Assembly (NCBI GenBank): GCA_035771175.1
Contig: CM069590.1
Location: 57,233,683-57,297,682 of the forward strand
Length of the DNA: 64,000 nucleotides
Reading direction: 5' to 3'
Source: Paratinospora sagittata
Lineage: Eukaryota; Streptophyta; Magnoliopsida; Ranunculales; Menispermaceae
Below, piece after piece: positions 24,384-34,538 of this stretch. Position 1 is the first letter of the stretch, and each line of letters starts with the position of its first letter. A program made the translations under genes and the position numbers. The notes under the pieces are model-generated. The model made no database searches. It had not been told where the DNA came from and saw only the letters and a list, made by a program, of their open reading frames with translations.

Positions 24384-24674
24384 AAAATAGAAATTCGGAT
24401 TAAGTGTAGTCATTCTCTCACTTTCTCTTTTCCTTTTAAATCTTCACCTAAAATATTTAAGAAAACGGAGTGAGTATACCACAAGCTCAATGAATATATA
24501 TCTTGATATGACAATCATATCCATTTAGAAAAAACATGTACTTAAAATCATTCAACAAATGTATCATACATGCCAGTAACATAAATTTTTATGATCATGT
24601 TCAATAAAATAAAGCATCATTTTTAACTAAATTCACAATCTCCCTCCTTCTAGGTAATAGAGCAGGTCTAACCC
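24384..24674 (-). repeat. Partial LTR copy (matches 26665-26985)
   Basis: This is a direct repeat of the middle part of the right LTR. Shared landmarks are CATTCTCTCACTTTC, GAATATATATCTTGATATG and CAATAAAATAA. The right copy has about 30 extra bases. Identity stops at the same point (TCTAACCC) on both sides. Confidence 0.8.
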
Positions 24675-25566
24675 TTGTATGACCGTTACAAGATAACCAC
24701 AGCTTATCATTACCCAATTCACAGTCATTTCAAGCATTTAAAATCCTTGTTAGGACAGTCATACAGATAATGAGGTTACACATAACACTCATCCAGGACC
24801 AATTCCTAACGAAATGACTTTATGTTCAACCTGCCTTCGTAAATCTCACATGCTCCAATGTCAAAATCAATAGTGAATGTTAATATAACACAATACATAA
24901 TTATATACATCACATGCTTACATTTAACATTTTATATAAGTACAATGTCATACAATAACTAAAATCAAGAAAATATACTCATAGTACAGGACTTTCCAAA
25001 CCTAAGTCCTACTACCATCGCTACGATCCTAATCCACTTTAATCAATCCAAATTTTTCTATTTCATCCTGTCACATTCATTTCATATAATATACATTAAT
25101 TTCATATATCTCTATTTGTTTCACCAATCAATATTAACTTTTAAATTCACATATCTAATTTTTCAGCCTAATTTGAGTCTCATACATACGTTAGGACTCT
25201 CCTATACTATTTCTAAAATTAGTCTAAGTATTTCCATGATAAAAAATAGTGAAAACAATTATTTCATATCACTATGAGCATGCATTTTGTTACAGCTAGT
25301 AATTTCTAGTAATTTCTAGTTACGTAAGCTAAGTAATGTATTACGGGGTTACAACTAGCTCTTCCAACCTTCTGATCCTTTCGTGATCAGTATTTCCATT
25401 GCTATCTTTGACTAGTCATTCTTAAAATTCACCAATGCAGGTGATTTACAATTAAGATAGCATAATGAATTAAGCTTAAATATAATATTACTACCCATAT
25501 GTATATACCCAAATAAACAAACATAATATCATAAAGTTTTTATCTTTTTAAGGCTTTTAAATCTAA

Positions 25567-25578
25567 GCTCTGATACCA
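25567..25578 (-). other. Primer-binding site of the Gypsy element
   Basis: The minus strand reads TGGTATCAGAGC, 4 bp inside the LTR end at 25583. It is complementary to initiator tRNA-Met and fixes the element's orientation. Confidence 0.85.
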
Positions 25579-25800
25579 CTACTGTCACAACGCCCCTGAC
25601 ATAACCTGACGTCATGACCGGCACAATATATTATACACTGTACATACCCAGAATATAATATACAATACACTGTCAGCCTCAAAAGAATTACAAAAAATTT
25701 CGGTAGCATGTTCTCATAAATTGGACATCTCACAATTTTTCCTGATATACCACAAATCAAATCAAATATATATATATATGGACAATCATCGCATTCATTC

Positions 25801-26086
25801 TGTCACGCCTGGGTTGCACACAGTGCCCTCTACCCAGTGGTTCAGTGGCTACTCAGAATGCGAAATTAGACTCCTTAAAGGAGGTCTCGAGTTCGATTCT
25901 GGGGGAGGCCCTATACTATTCATGATGAATAGTAGGGACAAATGATCTCGGTGACCGACGTCCTTGTGTGGCGTGGCTGGCCGAGATGAGACAATATTAT
26001 GGGTCCATAATGGCTGGAGTACGCCCTAGAGATTAGGGTACTCATGACACTGGGTAGGGGGCACTGTGTGCAACACAGGCACGACA
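25801..26086. mobile_element. Foldback element copy 1 (tRNA-like loop, left arm shortened)
   Basis: It starts TGTCACGCCTGGGTTGCAC and ends with the near-complement (GTGCAACACAGGCACGACA). The outer arms pair over about 39 bp. The left arm then jumps directly into a tRNA-like segment with a pol III A box and B box. The right arm is full length and contains CAATATTATGGGTCC, as in the other copies. The immediate 5-bp flanks do not match each other, but the left flank CATTC matches 4 of 5 bases of the flank to the right of copy 2 (CGTTC), so copies 1 and 2 may have inserted as one unit. Confidence 0.75.
25838..25900 (+). other. tRNA-like segment with A and B boxes in foldback copy 1
   Basis: TGGTTCAGTGG (25838-25848) fits the pol III A-box consensus. 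AGTTCGATTCT (25890-25900) fits the B box except for its first and last bases. The spacing is that of a tRNA gene or tRNA-derived SINE head. It is not a full tRNA: no acceptor stem is evident. Confidence 0.65.
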
Positions 26087-26103
26087 AAAAGGCCTTATGT
26101 ATT

Positions 26104-26509
26104 TGTCACACCCTGGGTTGCACAGCGTACCGCCTACCCAGGTGTGGGCGTACCCCCTCGAGGCGAACGCCAGCCATTATGGATCTATAATATTGTCCCA
26201 TCCCGATACAATCACCGCCACACAAGGACGCCTCTTGTACACGAGATCATTTGTCCCCACTGGTTCAGTGGCTACTAGGAATGCAAAATCAGACTCCTTA
26301 AGGGAGGTCTCGAGTTCGATTCCTAGGGAGACCCTGTATTATTCATAAATAGTAGGGATAAATGATCCCGTGTTCAAGAGACGTCCTTGTGTGGTGGTGG
26401 CTGTACCGGGATGAGACAATATTATGAATCCATAATGGCTGACGTTCGCCCCCGAAGGGGTGCGCCAACACCTGGGTAGGGGGCACGCTGTGCAACCCAG
26501 AGTGTAGCA
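26104..26509. mobile_element. Foldback element copy 2 (406 bp, tRNA-like loop)
   Basis: It starts TGTCACACCCTGGGTTGCAC and ends with its near-complement (ending GTGTAGCA). The outer arms pair over about 100 bp with roughly 85% identity by eye. An inner pair of arms (CACACAAGGACG at 26218 and CGTCCTTGTGTG near 26383) continues the palindrome. The loop of roughly 100 nt is tRNA-like. No protein is encoded. Transcribed from either side it would form a long hairpin. Confidence 0.85.
26261..26323 (+). other. tRNA-like segment with A and B boxes in foldback copy 2
   Basis: TGGTTCAGTGG (26261-26271) and AGTTCGATTCC (26313-26323) fit pol III A and B boxes. GGTCTC and GAGACC flank the B box as a short stem. 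The stretch is closely similar to the loop of copy 1. Confidence 0.65.
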
Positions 26510-27488
26510 CGTTCATTCCATCCACCATCTAATCATACAATCATATACCTCATCACTCAATATTTCATAACCAAAATATTTAACCATCCTCTGTATTATC
26601 ACCCGACCCATTTATGTGATAATATACATATAGTATGTGTTAAGTATACATATTAAAATAAAACAAAACAGAAATCCGGATCAAGTGTCTAACATTCTCT
26701 CACTTTCCTTTTTCCTTTTAAATTTTTACCTAAAATATTGGAGGAAATGAAATGAACATGCTACAAGCTTAGTGAATATATATCTTGATATGACAATCAT
26801 ACGCATTTAAGGAAAAAATGTAATTAAAATCATTCAAAACATTTATTAAACATATATGCATCATTTAACGAATATATCATAGATGCCAGTAATATAAAGT
26901 TTATGATCATATTCAATAAAATAATGCATTATTTTTAATAAAATTCATAATCTCTCTCCTTCTAAGTAATAGAACGTTCTAACCCCGAAATCACATTTTT
27001 CCCCCTTTCCCCGTCGTCATTCTTCTTCTTTTCTTTTTTTTACTTCTTAAAGTCGTGGGAGAGAGCGAGTGAAAAGATGAGCATGAAATGTGTTGTGATT
27101 CCATGCTTTTCATGCTCAATACTAAAACAACTCCCCCATTAGATTTATATCTATATATTTCTTTTTAAAATAAAAACGTTGGCTTTTAAAGCTTAAAAGA
27201 TGAGCATCAAGGTTATCACGTCATCTTTATTTAATAAAACAACTCCTTCATTTTTTTTTATGTTTTTATTTAATTCTTACCCATCGTTTAGTTAACCAAC
27301 CCCCACATAATTTCCATTAATTTTTATCATTCAATTCTCTTTATTCCATTCATAACTCAATTCATAAATTTCACATGTATTCATATACACGCAAACATTT
27401 GACCTCTTACGTATATATACACATATTATATACCTCAGTATACATATACATCAACCAAATACATTGACTAAAAATACGGGATGTTACA

Positions 27489-29283
27489 ATTTGCTTTATT
27501 TGCTGCTTACAGATGAAGGAGAACCAGAATGTTATGATGAGGCATGCCAAGTTGAGGATGCTAGCCAGTGGAAGCTTGCAATGGAGGATGAAAAGAAATC
27601 TCTTACCTCTAACCAGACTTGGGAGTTGGCAGAGTTACCAGAGGGTAAGAAGGCTCTTCATAACAAGTGGGTGTACCGAATTAAAGAGGAGCATGATGGT
27701 TCTAAGAGATATATCCTCTCCAGTTGTGAAGTTGAATACTATTCACTCAGTTTTGAGCATTGTAGCAGCAAAAGGGTTTACATCTTGAGCAGTTGAATGT
27801 GAAAACTGTTTTTCTCTATGGTGATTTGGAAGGAGAGATATATATGAAGCAACCATAAGGTTTTGCAGTGGCTGGTAAAGAAAATATGGTTTGTAGGTTG
27901 ACCAAAAACCTTTGTCTTAAAACAAGCTCCTAGACAGTAGTATAAGAAGTTTGATGGTTCCATGCAGAAACATGGCTTTTTGAAATGCATTGCTGACCAT
28001 TGTTGTTACTTCAACACAATTGGTTCCAGTTTCATTATCCTGTTACTTTATGTTGATGACATGTTAGTAGTTGGTATAAATTTGGAAGAAATCAACAAAT
28101 TGAAGAAACAGTAGTCCAGTGAATTTGAGATGAAGGACTTAGGTGCAGCAAAACATATACTTGGGATGAAGATTAGCAGGGACAGGCGGATGGATACTTT
28201 GCAGTTATCTCAGACAGAGTATGTTCGTAAAGTATTCCAGAGGTTTAGTATGAGTGATGCTAAGCCAGTGAGAACACCGCTTGCTAATCATTTCAGATTG
28301 TCCAAGGCGCAAAGTCCATAGTCAGATGAGGAGAAAGCATACATGGCTAAAGTTCCATATGCTTCAGCTATTGGGAGCTTGATGTATGTTATGGTATGCA
28401 CGAAACCAGATATTGCTCATTCAGTGGGAGCAGTGAGCAGATTTATGTCAGATCCATGCAAACAACATTGGGAAGTAGTTAAGTGGATACTTAGGTATCT
28501 ACAAGGTATTACTGAAAAATGTTTATGTCACACCTTGAGTTGCACAGCGTGTCCCCTACCCAGGTGTGGGCGCACCCCCTCGGGGCGAACGCCTAAGCCA
28601 TTATGGATCCATAATATTGTCACATCTAGGGGGTAAATGATCTAGTCAGTTACTAGGGCCCTGTTGGGTATCGCAAATTCGGCTAGATGTGACAATATTA
28701 TGTGGTACTATGGCTAGGCGTTCGCCCTGAGGGGGTGCGCCCACACCTGGGTAGGGGGCACGCTGTGCAACCCAGGGTGTGACAGTTTATGTTTCAGTAG
28801 AGGTGAGTTAAAGTTACAAGGCTTTGTAAATGCTGATTTTGCTGATGAGGTAGATCACAGAAGGAGCACTACAGGATATGTGTTCACGTTGGATATTACA
28901 GCCATCAGTTGGATTTCTCAGTTACAGAAGATTGTGGCCTTTTCTACAACTGAAGCATAGTATGTGGTTGTGACAGGAGCTAGTATTTGGTTGCAAGGTT
29001 TGTTGGCAGAGTTGAGATTCAAGCAAGTGGTAAATGTCTGACACAGTGATAGTCAAAGTGCGATACACTTGGCCAAAAATTCAGCATTTCATTCCAAGAC
29101 CAAGCATATTGGACTGCGTTACCATTTCATTAGATCATGCTTGTTGATGATGGGGTGTTGACACTAGTGAAGATTCAAGGTCGCAAGAATCCAACTAACA
29201 TGTTGACCAAAACAGTTACTAAAGAGAAACTGGAGTTGTGCGCAGCTTCAGTTGGTATTCAAGGTTGGAGACATGACTTTTGA
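27489..29283 (+). pseudogene. RT/RNase H remnant of the second Copia element
   Basis: Pol resumes directly after the Gypsy LTR with a Copia-type linker and RT N-terminus (TDEGEPECYDEA, NKWVYRIKEEHDGSK). A deletion removes the conserved RT segment before SPVVKL. YVDDM is intact at 28049-28063. RNase H motifs follow (DAKPVRTPLA, VPYASAIGSLMY, and a broken STTEA). Stops at about 27856, 28112 and 28319 and at least one frameshift interrupt the frame, and foldback copy 3 sits inside RNase H. Confidence 0.88.
28526..28784. mobile_element. Foldback element copy 3 (259 bp) with clean TSD
   Basis: Termini TGTCACACC...GGTGTGACA. The arms of about 100 bp pair with roughly 90% identity by eye and share GGTGTGGGCGCACCCCCTC and CATAATATTGTCACATCTAG. 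The loop of about 50 nt lacks the tRNA-like part. It interrupts the Copia RNase H frame, and GTTTA stands on both sides (28521-28525 and 28785-28789); cutting it out restores continuity of the host element. Because the host continues with TGT, an 8-bp duplication GTTTATGT is also possible. Confidence 0.88.
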
Positions 29284-29349
29284 GTGCACCAGTTTTACTA
29301 GCCATTAAAGACAAATGTTCACACATGTTTTAGTCTTCAAGTGGGAGAA

Positions 29350-29707
29350 TGCTGGAGTGTGAAGCCTAAAATAATTATTTGGTCTTCAAGTGAGAAATTG
29401 TTATATTATGAACCCAAAATAATTATTTTATTATTTTATGTACGAAAGTACAATTGTACCCTCATATGTAATTAGTATATAAACTCAATTATAATTAAGA
29501 TTTATATGAGATGAGATAGATTGAGAGGTGAGGAGTATTGCGAGAGAGTGCTCACAGAGTAGCTTCATATTGTAAACCTTCATTTATAGTAGATTGAGTA
29601 TTGGTGCACTCTGTGGACGTAGGAATTTCTTTTCGAACCACGTTAATCTCTTGTCTCTGTATTTTTTCTTTGTGTGTGTTTGCAATTTCTTGAGTTTATT
29701 CCTAACA
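29350..29707 (+). repeat. 3' LTR of the second Copia element
   Basis: 358 bp, from TGCTGGAGTGTGAAG to CCTAACA. A purine-rich AAGTGGGAGAA directly precedes it. TATATAAAC near 29478 is a likely TATA box. TAATA follows. Confidence 0.8.
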
Positions 29708-29774
29708 TAATATTCATAGGCTCAATAATGTTTTTAGTTTTTTAATGTGGATCATATCTATTCCATTTGGGAGA

Positions 29775-29960
29775 GCTTTTCTGAAAGAGAAACGCTTCTA
29801 ACAAAAGTGTTTTTTGAAAAAAGTTGGTCTCACCTACATTCTTCTAATTTTTTTTTTTTCACTACAGTTTACCTAAAAGCAGATGTTATCAAACATCTCT
29901 AAAAATACTTTTAAAATAAAAATACTTTAAAAAAGTTCTCACAAATAGGGCCATCATACT
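29775..29960 (+). repeat. Dispersed MITE-like repeat, copy 1
   Basis: It contains AAAAGTGTTTTTTGAAAAA, GTTGGTCTCA and CAAACATCTCTAAAAATACT. The reverse complement of 52560-52770 has the same elements in the same order, so the two are copies of one short repeat in opposite orientation. The style resembles hAT-type MITEs of plants, but ends are not clear. Confidence 0.5.
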
Positions 29961-30631
29961 CTATTATTCCTTCTATTATCTACGCAAGTCTTTTTTTAAG
30001 AATTCATGCACTTTTGCCAACCTACGTTCTGTTCTTATTCTGTTCCTTAAAGGTTGAAAGGGAAAATGCGTTGTAACTAAACTGAAATTATTCGGAAGTG
30101 ATAAATGATGAAAACAATACTCTTATTTCATGTGGCTCCAAGATCAAAAGAATCCAGGAATAGGATTCGATGAGAAAGACATTTGAAGGAGAAGATATCG
30201 ATGTGGAAATTGGCGTTGAAAAGTAACATTATGTGGCAGATTAGATGTCTAAATCCAACATAAAGTCGAACTTATATTTTAATTGCACTTGAAAGAGCAT
30301 ACCTAGCCCCTTTTTATCATTTATTTCTTTAGTTTTTTTTTAAAGACCAAGGCATCTTCCTTCTTTTTCGAGCGGAGATCGTCTACATAATATTAGTGAA
30401 CTTGCACGTCCGTTTTACAAGATCAATAATTATATTTTTTTAATTTATATTTATTTTAATTTAATTTTAAAAATATGTAAATTAAGGATTAAGTCTCATT
30501 AATTACATGTGTTAAATATAATAAACATAAAAAAAATGAAAACCAAAAAGGTGGGTTCGTTAGATTTTATGTCAATAAGAAGTTTTGGCTTTATAAATAT
30601 TATAAATAATTATATTTATTTTCATAAATAT

Positions 30632-30941
30632 TAGCTAGCTCTAATGGTGTGCATCTGGACCCTTTCATTTGAAGTCGGGAGTTTGATTCTCTCTCCTTAC
30701 AAGTAAGTGTGAGTTTTTCCTTTTCTAATAAAAGTATGAGTGAGATTATGGTAGTTAGTTCGCATGGTCTCCATCCGGGTCTCTAGCCGTTCGATTCTCT
30801 CTCCTTACAAATAAGTATGAGTTTTTTCTTTTCTAATAAAAGTGGGAGTGAGATTATGGTAGTTAGTTCACATGGTCTCCATCCGGGTCCCTAGCTGCCA
30901 GTGCTAGTATCCTCTTATCTTGTGTCAGGACTAAAAAAAAA
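30632..30941 (+). mobile_element. tRNA-derived SINE-like block with duplicated heads
   Basis: An A-box-like TAGCTCTAATGG (30636-30647) and a B-box-like AGTTTGATTCT (30680-30690) start the block. A unit of about 108 bp is then repeated (GATTCTCTCTCCTTAC at 30685 and 30793), the second with its own GTTCGATTCTC B box and TAGTTCGCATGG A box. A third A-box-like TAGTTCACATGG follows. It ends in a short A run (30933-30941). Confidence 0.6.
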
Positions 30942-33074
30942 TTACATTGACATGTCAAAAAGTAGGGATAACAATATAAATTACGACTCGAAACTAAACG
31001 GGTATTGGTTTTACATAAATAGGTGCTGGTTAAAATAAGTTAAACACGATTAGACACGATTAAATTTTAGGTCAAAAGTAGGTCGACCTGCTAAACCCGA
31101 AATTGACCCGTTTAACACGATTATATTTTGCGTTGAGACTTATATTATGGGTGAAATTTTTTTAATATTTTATATAATATTTTATTTGATCTTTACTACA
31201 CAATTGTATAATTATAATTTTAAATTTTTTATTTATATATTAATTTAAAATTTATATATAATAAATAAGTTAGAATGACATTGTTTAAGCTTTAAAGATT
31301 ATAAATAGATTAATTTATTTAATTAATTTATTAAATATATCAAATTTAAATTTATATATAATGATACATTGTTTAAAAATATCATATTTAAATTTATAAT
31401 ATATTTTATTATAAATAATTACGACAAGAATTATCATCCTTATCAAAAAGTAACATCAAGAATAATCTTATGTGTCGTTATATTATGTTGTATTATATGA
31501 CTCAAATAAAAGTCAACGGTGTACATTCATTCATGTATATATATATATATATATATCTAAAATTCTGCTTTAATTGATACGATTGGCTTTTCTTCTGCTT
31601 TAATTGATACTATTGTCTTTTCTGCTATTAATTAATTTGAAATTATAATTGCCCGTAACTTAAGAATAGCTTGGCTTTTCTCTCCCATATATCTCGGAGA
31701 ATGGGAAACTGAAAACCACAAGTTTAGTAGTGCAGGTTGACTTAAGGGAATGTTAAAACGATGCTTTGGGTTACAAGGGATTGCATTTTCAAAGGCAAAA
31801 TGGTGATTTGGCGGAGTGCTGTCTGCCGCCTCTAATTGTGTGAACATATCTTGGAACAGGTGGATGGCGTGAATAAAAGGAGTCTCAAATCTTATCTTCT
31901 TGGTTAATCAATCGTGTTATTGTTTAAAGAGAAAGAGGGAGAGAGATTTCTTCAGGTATAATCACTCCCTCAATCTTACTCAAATTTACTATATAATCCG
32001 CGTAGTTTTCTCAGATGCCATTAAGCAATTTTAATTGGTAGTGGTTTTCTTCGTCATTAACAAGGCTTCTCCACCAGGTAATGTCTGGTTAAGGTGTCGC
32101 ATTCCGGGCCACGAGATTTTCACCTTTGCATCAAAAGGCCTTTAGCAATTCAGTTACTGACGACCCTTATATATATTTAAGTGCTTCTTTAGCTTTTTTT
32201 ATTAAAAGAGTCACTCTTCAAATTTACTTCAAACTTTGATTACCAGCTAGTCATAACATCTGAACAACACCACCCTTCTTGTTCTTGATCTCACTCAGTC
32301 ATCTCCTAGAAAATGGGGGGAATAAGTACATGTGAAGACAACTTAAGATAGTTCATTGGGTGGGGACACTATTTATGGTCTTAAATGTGTGATTTCACAT
32401 CAGGACAACACTTTTCTCAAACTGTATGACCGACTCATGCAATCTAATTGCATTTCATTTCTCATTACTGCTGCTGCTGCTACTACTACTACTACCCACA
32501 AAGTTATTATATAAAACCAAACATGCCAAGGCTGAAGGGCCCCCCCAGTACTACACCCGTCTATTCTAACTTTTCATTTGAGATTATTATTAATTAAGAT
32601 ACATCACCCAAGTCCTAAGACCATGTTTTAATAATAAATCAGATGCCTTTTTCAAATTAAAACACCAAAAAAAGAAAAAAAAAACATGTAGTTATCTTTA
32701 TCTCCAAAGAGTTCAATTAAAAGTTTCAAACATCCATTTCTTCAAATTTACATGAACCGACCATATATATATAGTAGATTCTCTCTGTATCAAACACACC
32801 ACCCTCATACACCACACGAACACACACCCCAAACCACATCAAAACAATAAGACGAAGAAAAGAAAAAGGAAACCACTGTACTGTAAGGATGCCGTTAACA
32901 CGAAATTTACAGACTCAAGTCACTTTATCTACACCTTCCAATACAATCCAAGCCAAGCCAATCCCTCTGTGCTTTTTTTTTTCTCCTCCTTTAACGTTTC
33001 ACCACCTTTGTTAAACCGTACTGAATACCGTTGATCTTGCCGTTCCTAAATTCGGCATTAATGGTGGGACCCTA

Positions 33075-34359
33075 CTAAACTGTCACCTCTGACGGCCTTG
33101 CCCCATTGTTCACGGATCTCGGTTGCCGTAGCAGCTCTATCAACGCCTCCGCCTGCGTTCACCAAACATCAAAACCACAAATGCCGCCATTAATTTCTTC
33201 GTTTTTCTTTCGTTTTTCTTAAAAAACAATCTGTGAAGTGTGAAAGTGTGAAGTAGTCAACAGAAAACCAGAAGTCCGAAACGGAAAACCAGATATCGAT
33301 AACGAAAACTAACTAACTAACGAACTAACTAACTGAAGAACCAACCTTCTGTTTGGCTTTAGTCGTGCCGGTCTGTGATAGAGCGACCAACGGCGGTATC
33401 GCACCTTCGCGAGCCACCATAGTCCGATACGTCAAGTTGTCCTCGCAGATCTGCAATAGAATCACTACCGCTATCTCTTTCTGCCGCTGTGAACCGGCCT
33501 CCACCATCTCCACCAGCACCGGAATACCACCTTCATCGACCGCGGTCGTTTTCCCCTCCAGAATCGAAACCAGGACGCTCAGCACGAACGCCGCTTTGTC
33601 CACCATGCCGGACGCGAAATCCGCCATTAATTCAACTAGCGGTCTCATGATTCCTGATTGAACCGCTCTGATTTTGTTCTCTTTTAACGAACACAGCGAG
33701 TACAGAGCGGTTGATGCGTCCTTTTTCCCGCGAAAACCGCCATTCTCCAATAGATTCACCAGAAGCGGAATCGCTCCCGACCGTCCGATCGTAATCTTGT
33801 GCTCCTCCGCCTGAGACAACCGGAACAGAGCACACGCCGCATTCTCCTTCGTTGTCCCCGTTCCGTTCTTCAAAGCTCTCACCAAAGGTTTAATTGCGCC
33901 GGAGTTCGCTATCAAATCCTTGTTCTCGTCGCACAAGGAGAGGTTCAGTATCGCCGTGACGCCGCACTCTTGAAGTTGAGAATCTCCAGAGCACACGAGC
34001 GAAATCAGAGGCTCAACTGCACCTTCTCTGGCGATCTTGAGCCGATTCTCCGATTTGTTCTTCGCTAGAAGACGAATTTCCGTTGCTGCGCGTCTCTGCA
34101 CCTCGATGGAACAGGATCCGAGATCGGACACGAGCTGACAGATAAGATCATCGGAATTTTCGGAAGCGCAGGCGATCAGTAGCCGCCGGCTCTTCGAAGA
34201 CGCCGTCGAGAACTCCCCCGATCTGTCGCTGTTGCAATCACTGAAAGCAGACGACGACGTCGAATCGTCGGCGTCGTTTCTCAAATCGCTTATCGTCCTT
34301 CTTCCCATGTATCCGTAGCTCGGCGGAATCTCGTAACTCGCCGGAATTTCCGTCTCCAT
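33075..34359 (-). CDS. Armadillo-repeat protein (PUB4-like without U-box, At3g01400 type)
   Basis: This is an ARM-repeat protein of the plant family that resembles the C-terminal half of U-box ubiquitin ligases but has no U-box. Such proteins are thought to be cytosolic or nuclear protein-binding scaffolds; the partner cannot be read from sequence. Exon 1 is 33346-34359 and exon 2 is 33075-33152, with a 193-bp GT-AG intron in phase 0. The product is 363 residues. Residues 30-60 are Ser-rich. ARM repeats follow from about residue 70, with repeated patterns such as REGAVEPLISLV, NSGAIKPLVRAL, RSGAIPLLVNLL and DEGGIPVLVEMV. Exon 2 adds AEALIELLRQPRS and a short tail, the conserved family C-terminus. 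The start is the only in-frame upstream ATG, with a family-like METE opening. Confidence 0.93.
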
Positions 34360-34538
34360 ACGACTAGATTCGAAGCTCCCTTAAAATCAAAGAAAATAAA
34401 TTTAAGGGTTTTGGAGTTGAAAGCGACTTTTAATTTCCCTCAAGGTTCGTATCCTCGGGCTTTGCTTCTCTTCTTAACGAACGCCGAATGGGAACAAAGC
34501 GAGAGAGAGAAGGAACGCATCGGGGTTTGAGCAAGCTA

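Larger units (their letters stand above)
24376..27488 (-). mobile_element. Truncated Gypsy-type LTR element nested in the Copia element
   Basis: On the minus strand an LTR runs from TGTAACATCCCG (27488) to ...TTGTGACA (25583), followed after 4 bp by a TGGTATCAGAGC primer-binding site. Then comes about 0.9 kb of non-coding leader and a fragment of a second LTR (24674-24384) in the same orientation. No gag or pol is left. The layout suggests a deletion that removed the internal region and most of the other LTR, together with the Copia protease and integrase region. Gypsy rather than Copia is inferred from the long LTR and its TGTAACATCCC start. Confidence 0.75.
25583..27488 (-). repeat. 5' LTR of the Gypsy element, interrupted by foldback insertions
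   Basis: 1906 bp between TG/CA ends. Removing the foldback block 25801-26509 leaves about 1.2 kb. In the minus strand it starts TGTAACATCCC and ends GTTGTGACA. The plus-strand end TGTCACAAC resembles the start of the foldback elements (TGTCACACC), which may be coincidence or shared origin. Confidence 0.75.
23783..29707 (+). mobile_element. Second Ty1/Copia element, degraded and nested
   Basis: The outer ends are TGTTGGG at 23783 and CCTAACA at 29707, with TAATA on both sides (23778-23782 and 29708-29712), a matching 5-bp target duplication. Inside are a 5' LTR fragment, the start of gag, a reverse-strand Gypsy remnant, an RT/RNase H remnant and a 358-bp 3' LTR. Protease and integrase are gone. 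The reading frame is broken by many stops and small deletions, so this insertion is older than the one at 11-16 kb. In an AT-rich region a TAATA match alone could be chance, but the LTR-like ends support it. Confidence 0.8.
29713..33074. other. Intergenic region left of the ARM-repeat gene
   Basis: AT-rich, with a dispersed repeat (29775-29960), a tandem SINE-like block (30632-30941), very AT-rich DNA at 31140-31420, an AT microsatellite near 31538-31555 and a 32-bp near-duplication around 31562-31622. The right end (about 32700-33074) is probably 3' UTR and flank of the ARM gene. No coding region is supported. Confidence 0.5.

Noticed and set aside
25838..26323. Functional tRNA genes
   Set aside because: A and B boxes are present but no acceptor stem or credible anticodon arm can be drawn; tRNA-derived segment only.
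28521..28792. 8-bp target duplication GTTTATGT (hAT type) for foldback copy 3
   Set aside because: It would leave asymmetric element ends (CACACC...GTGTGACA), while copies 1 and 2 also start TGTCAC; kept only as an alternative.
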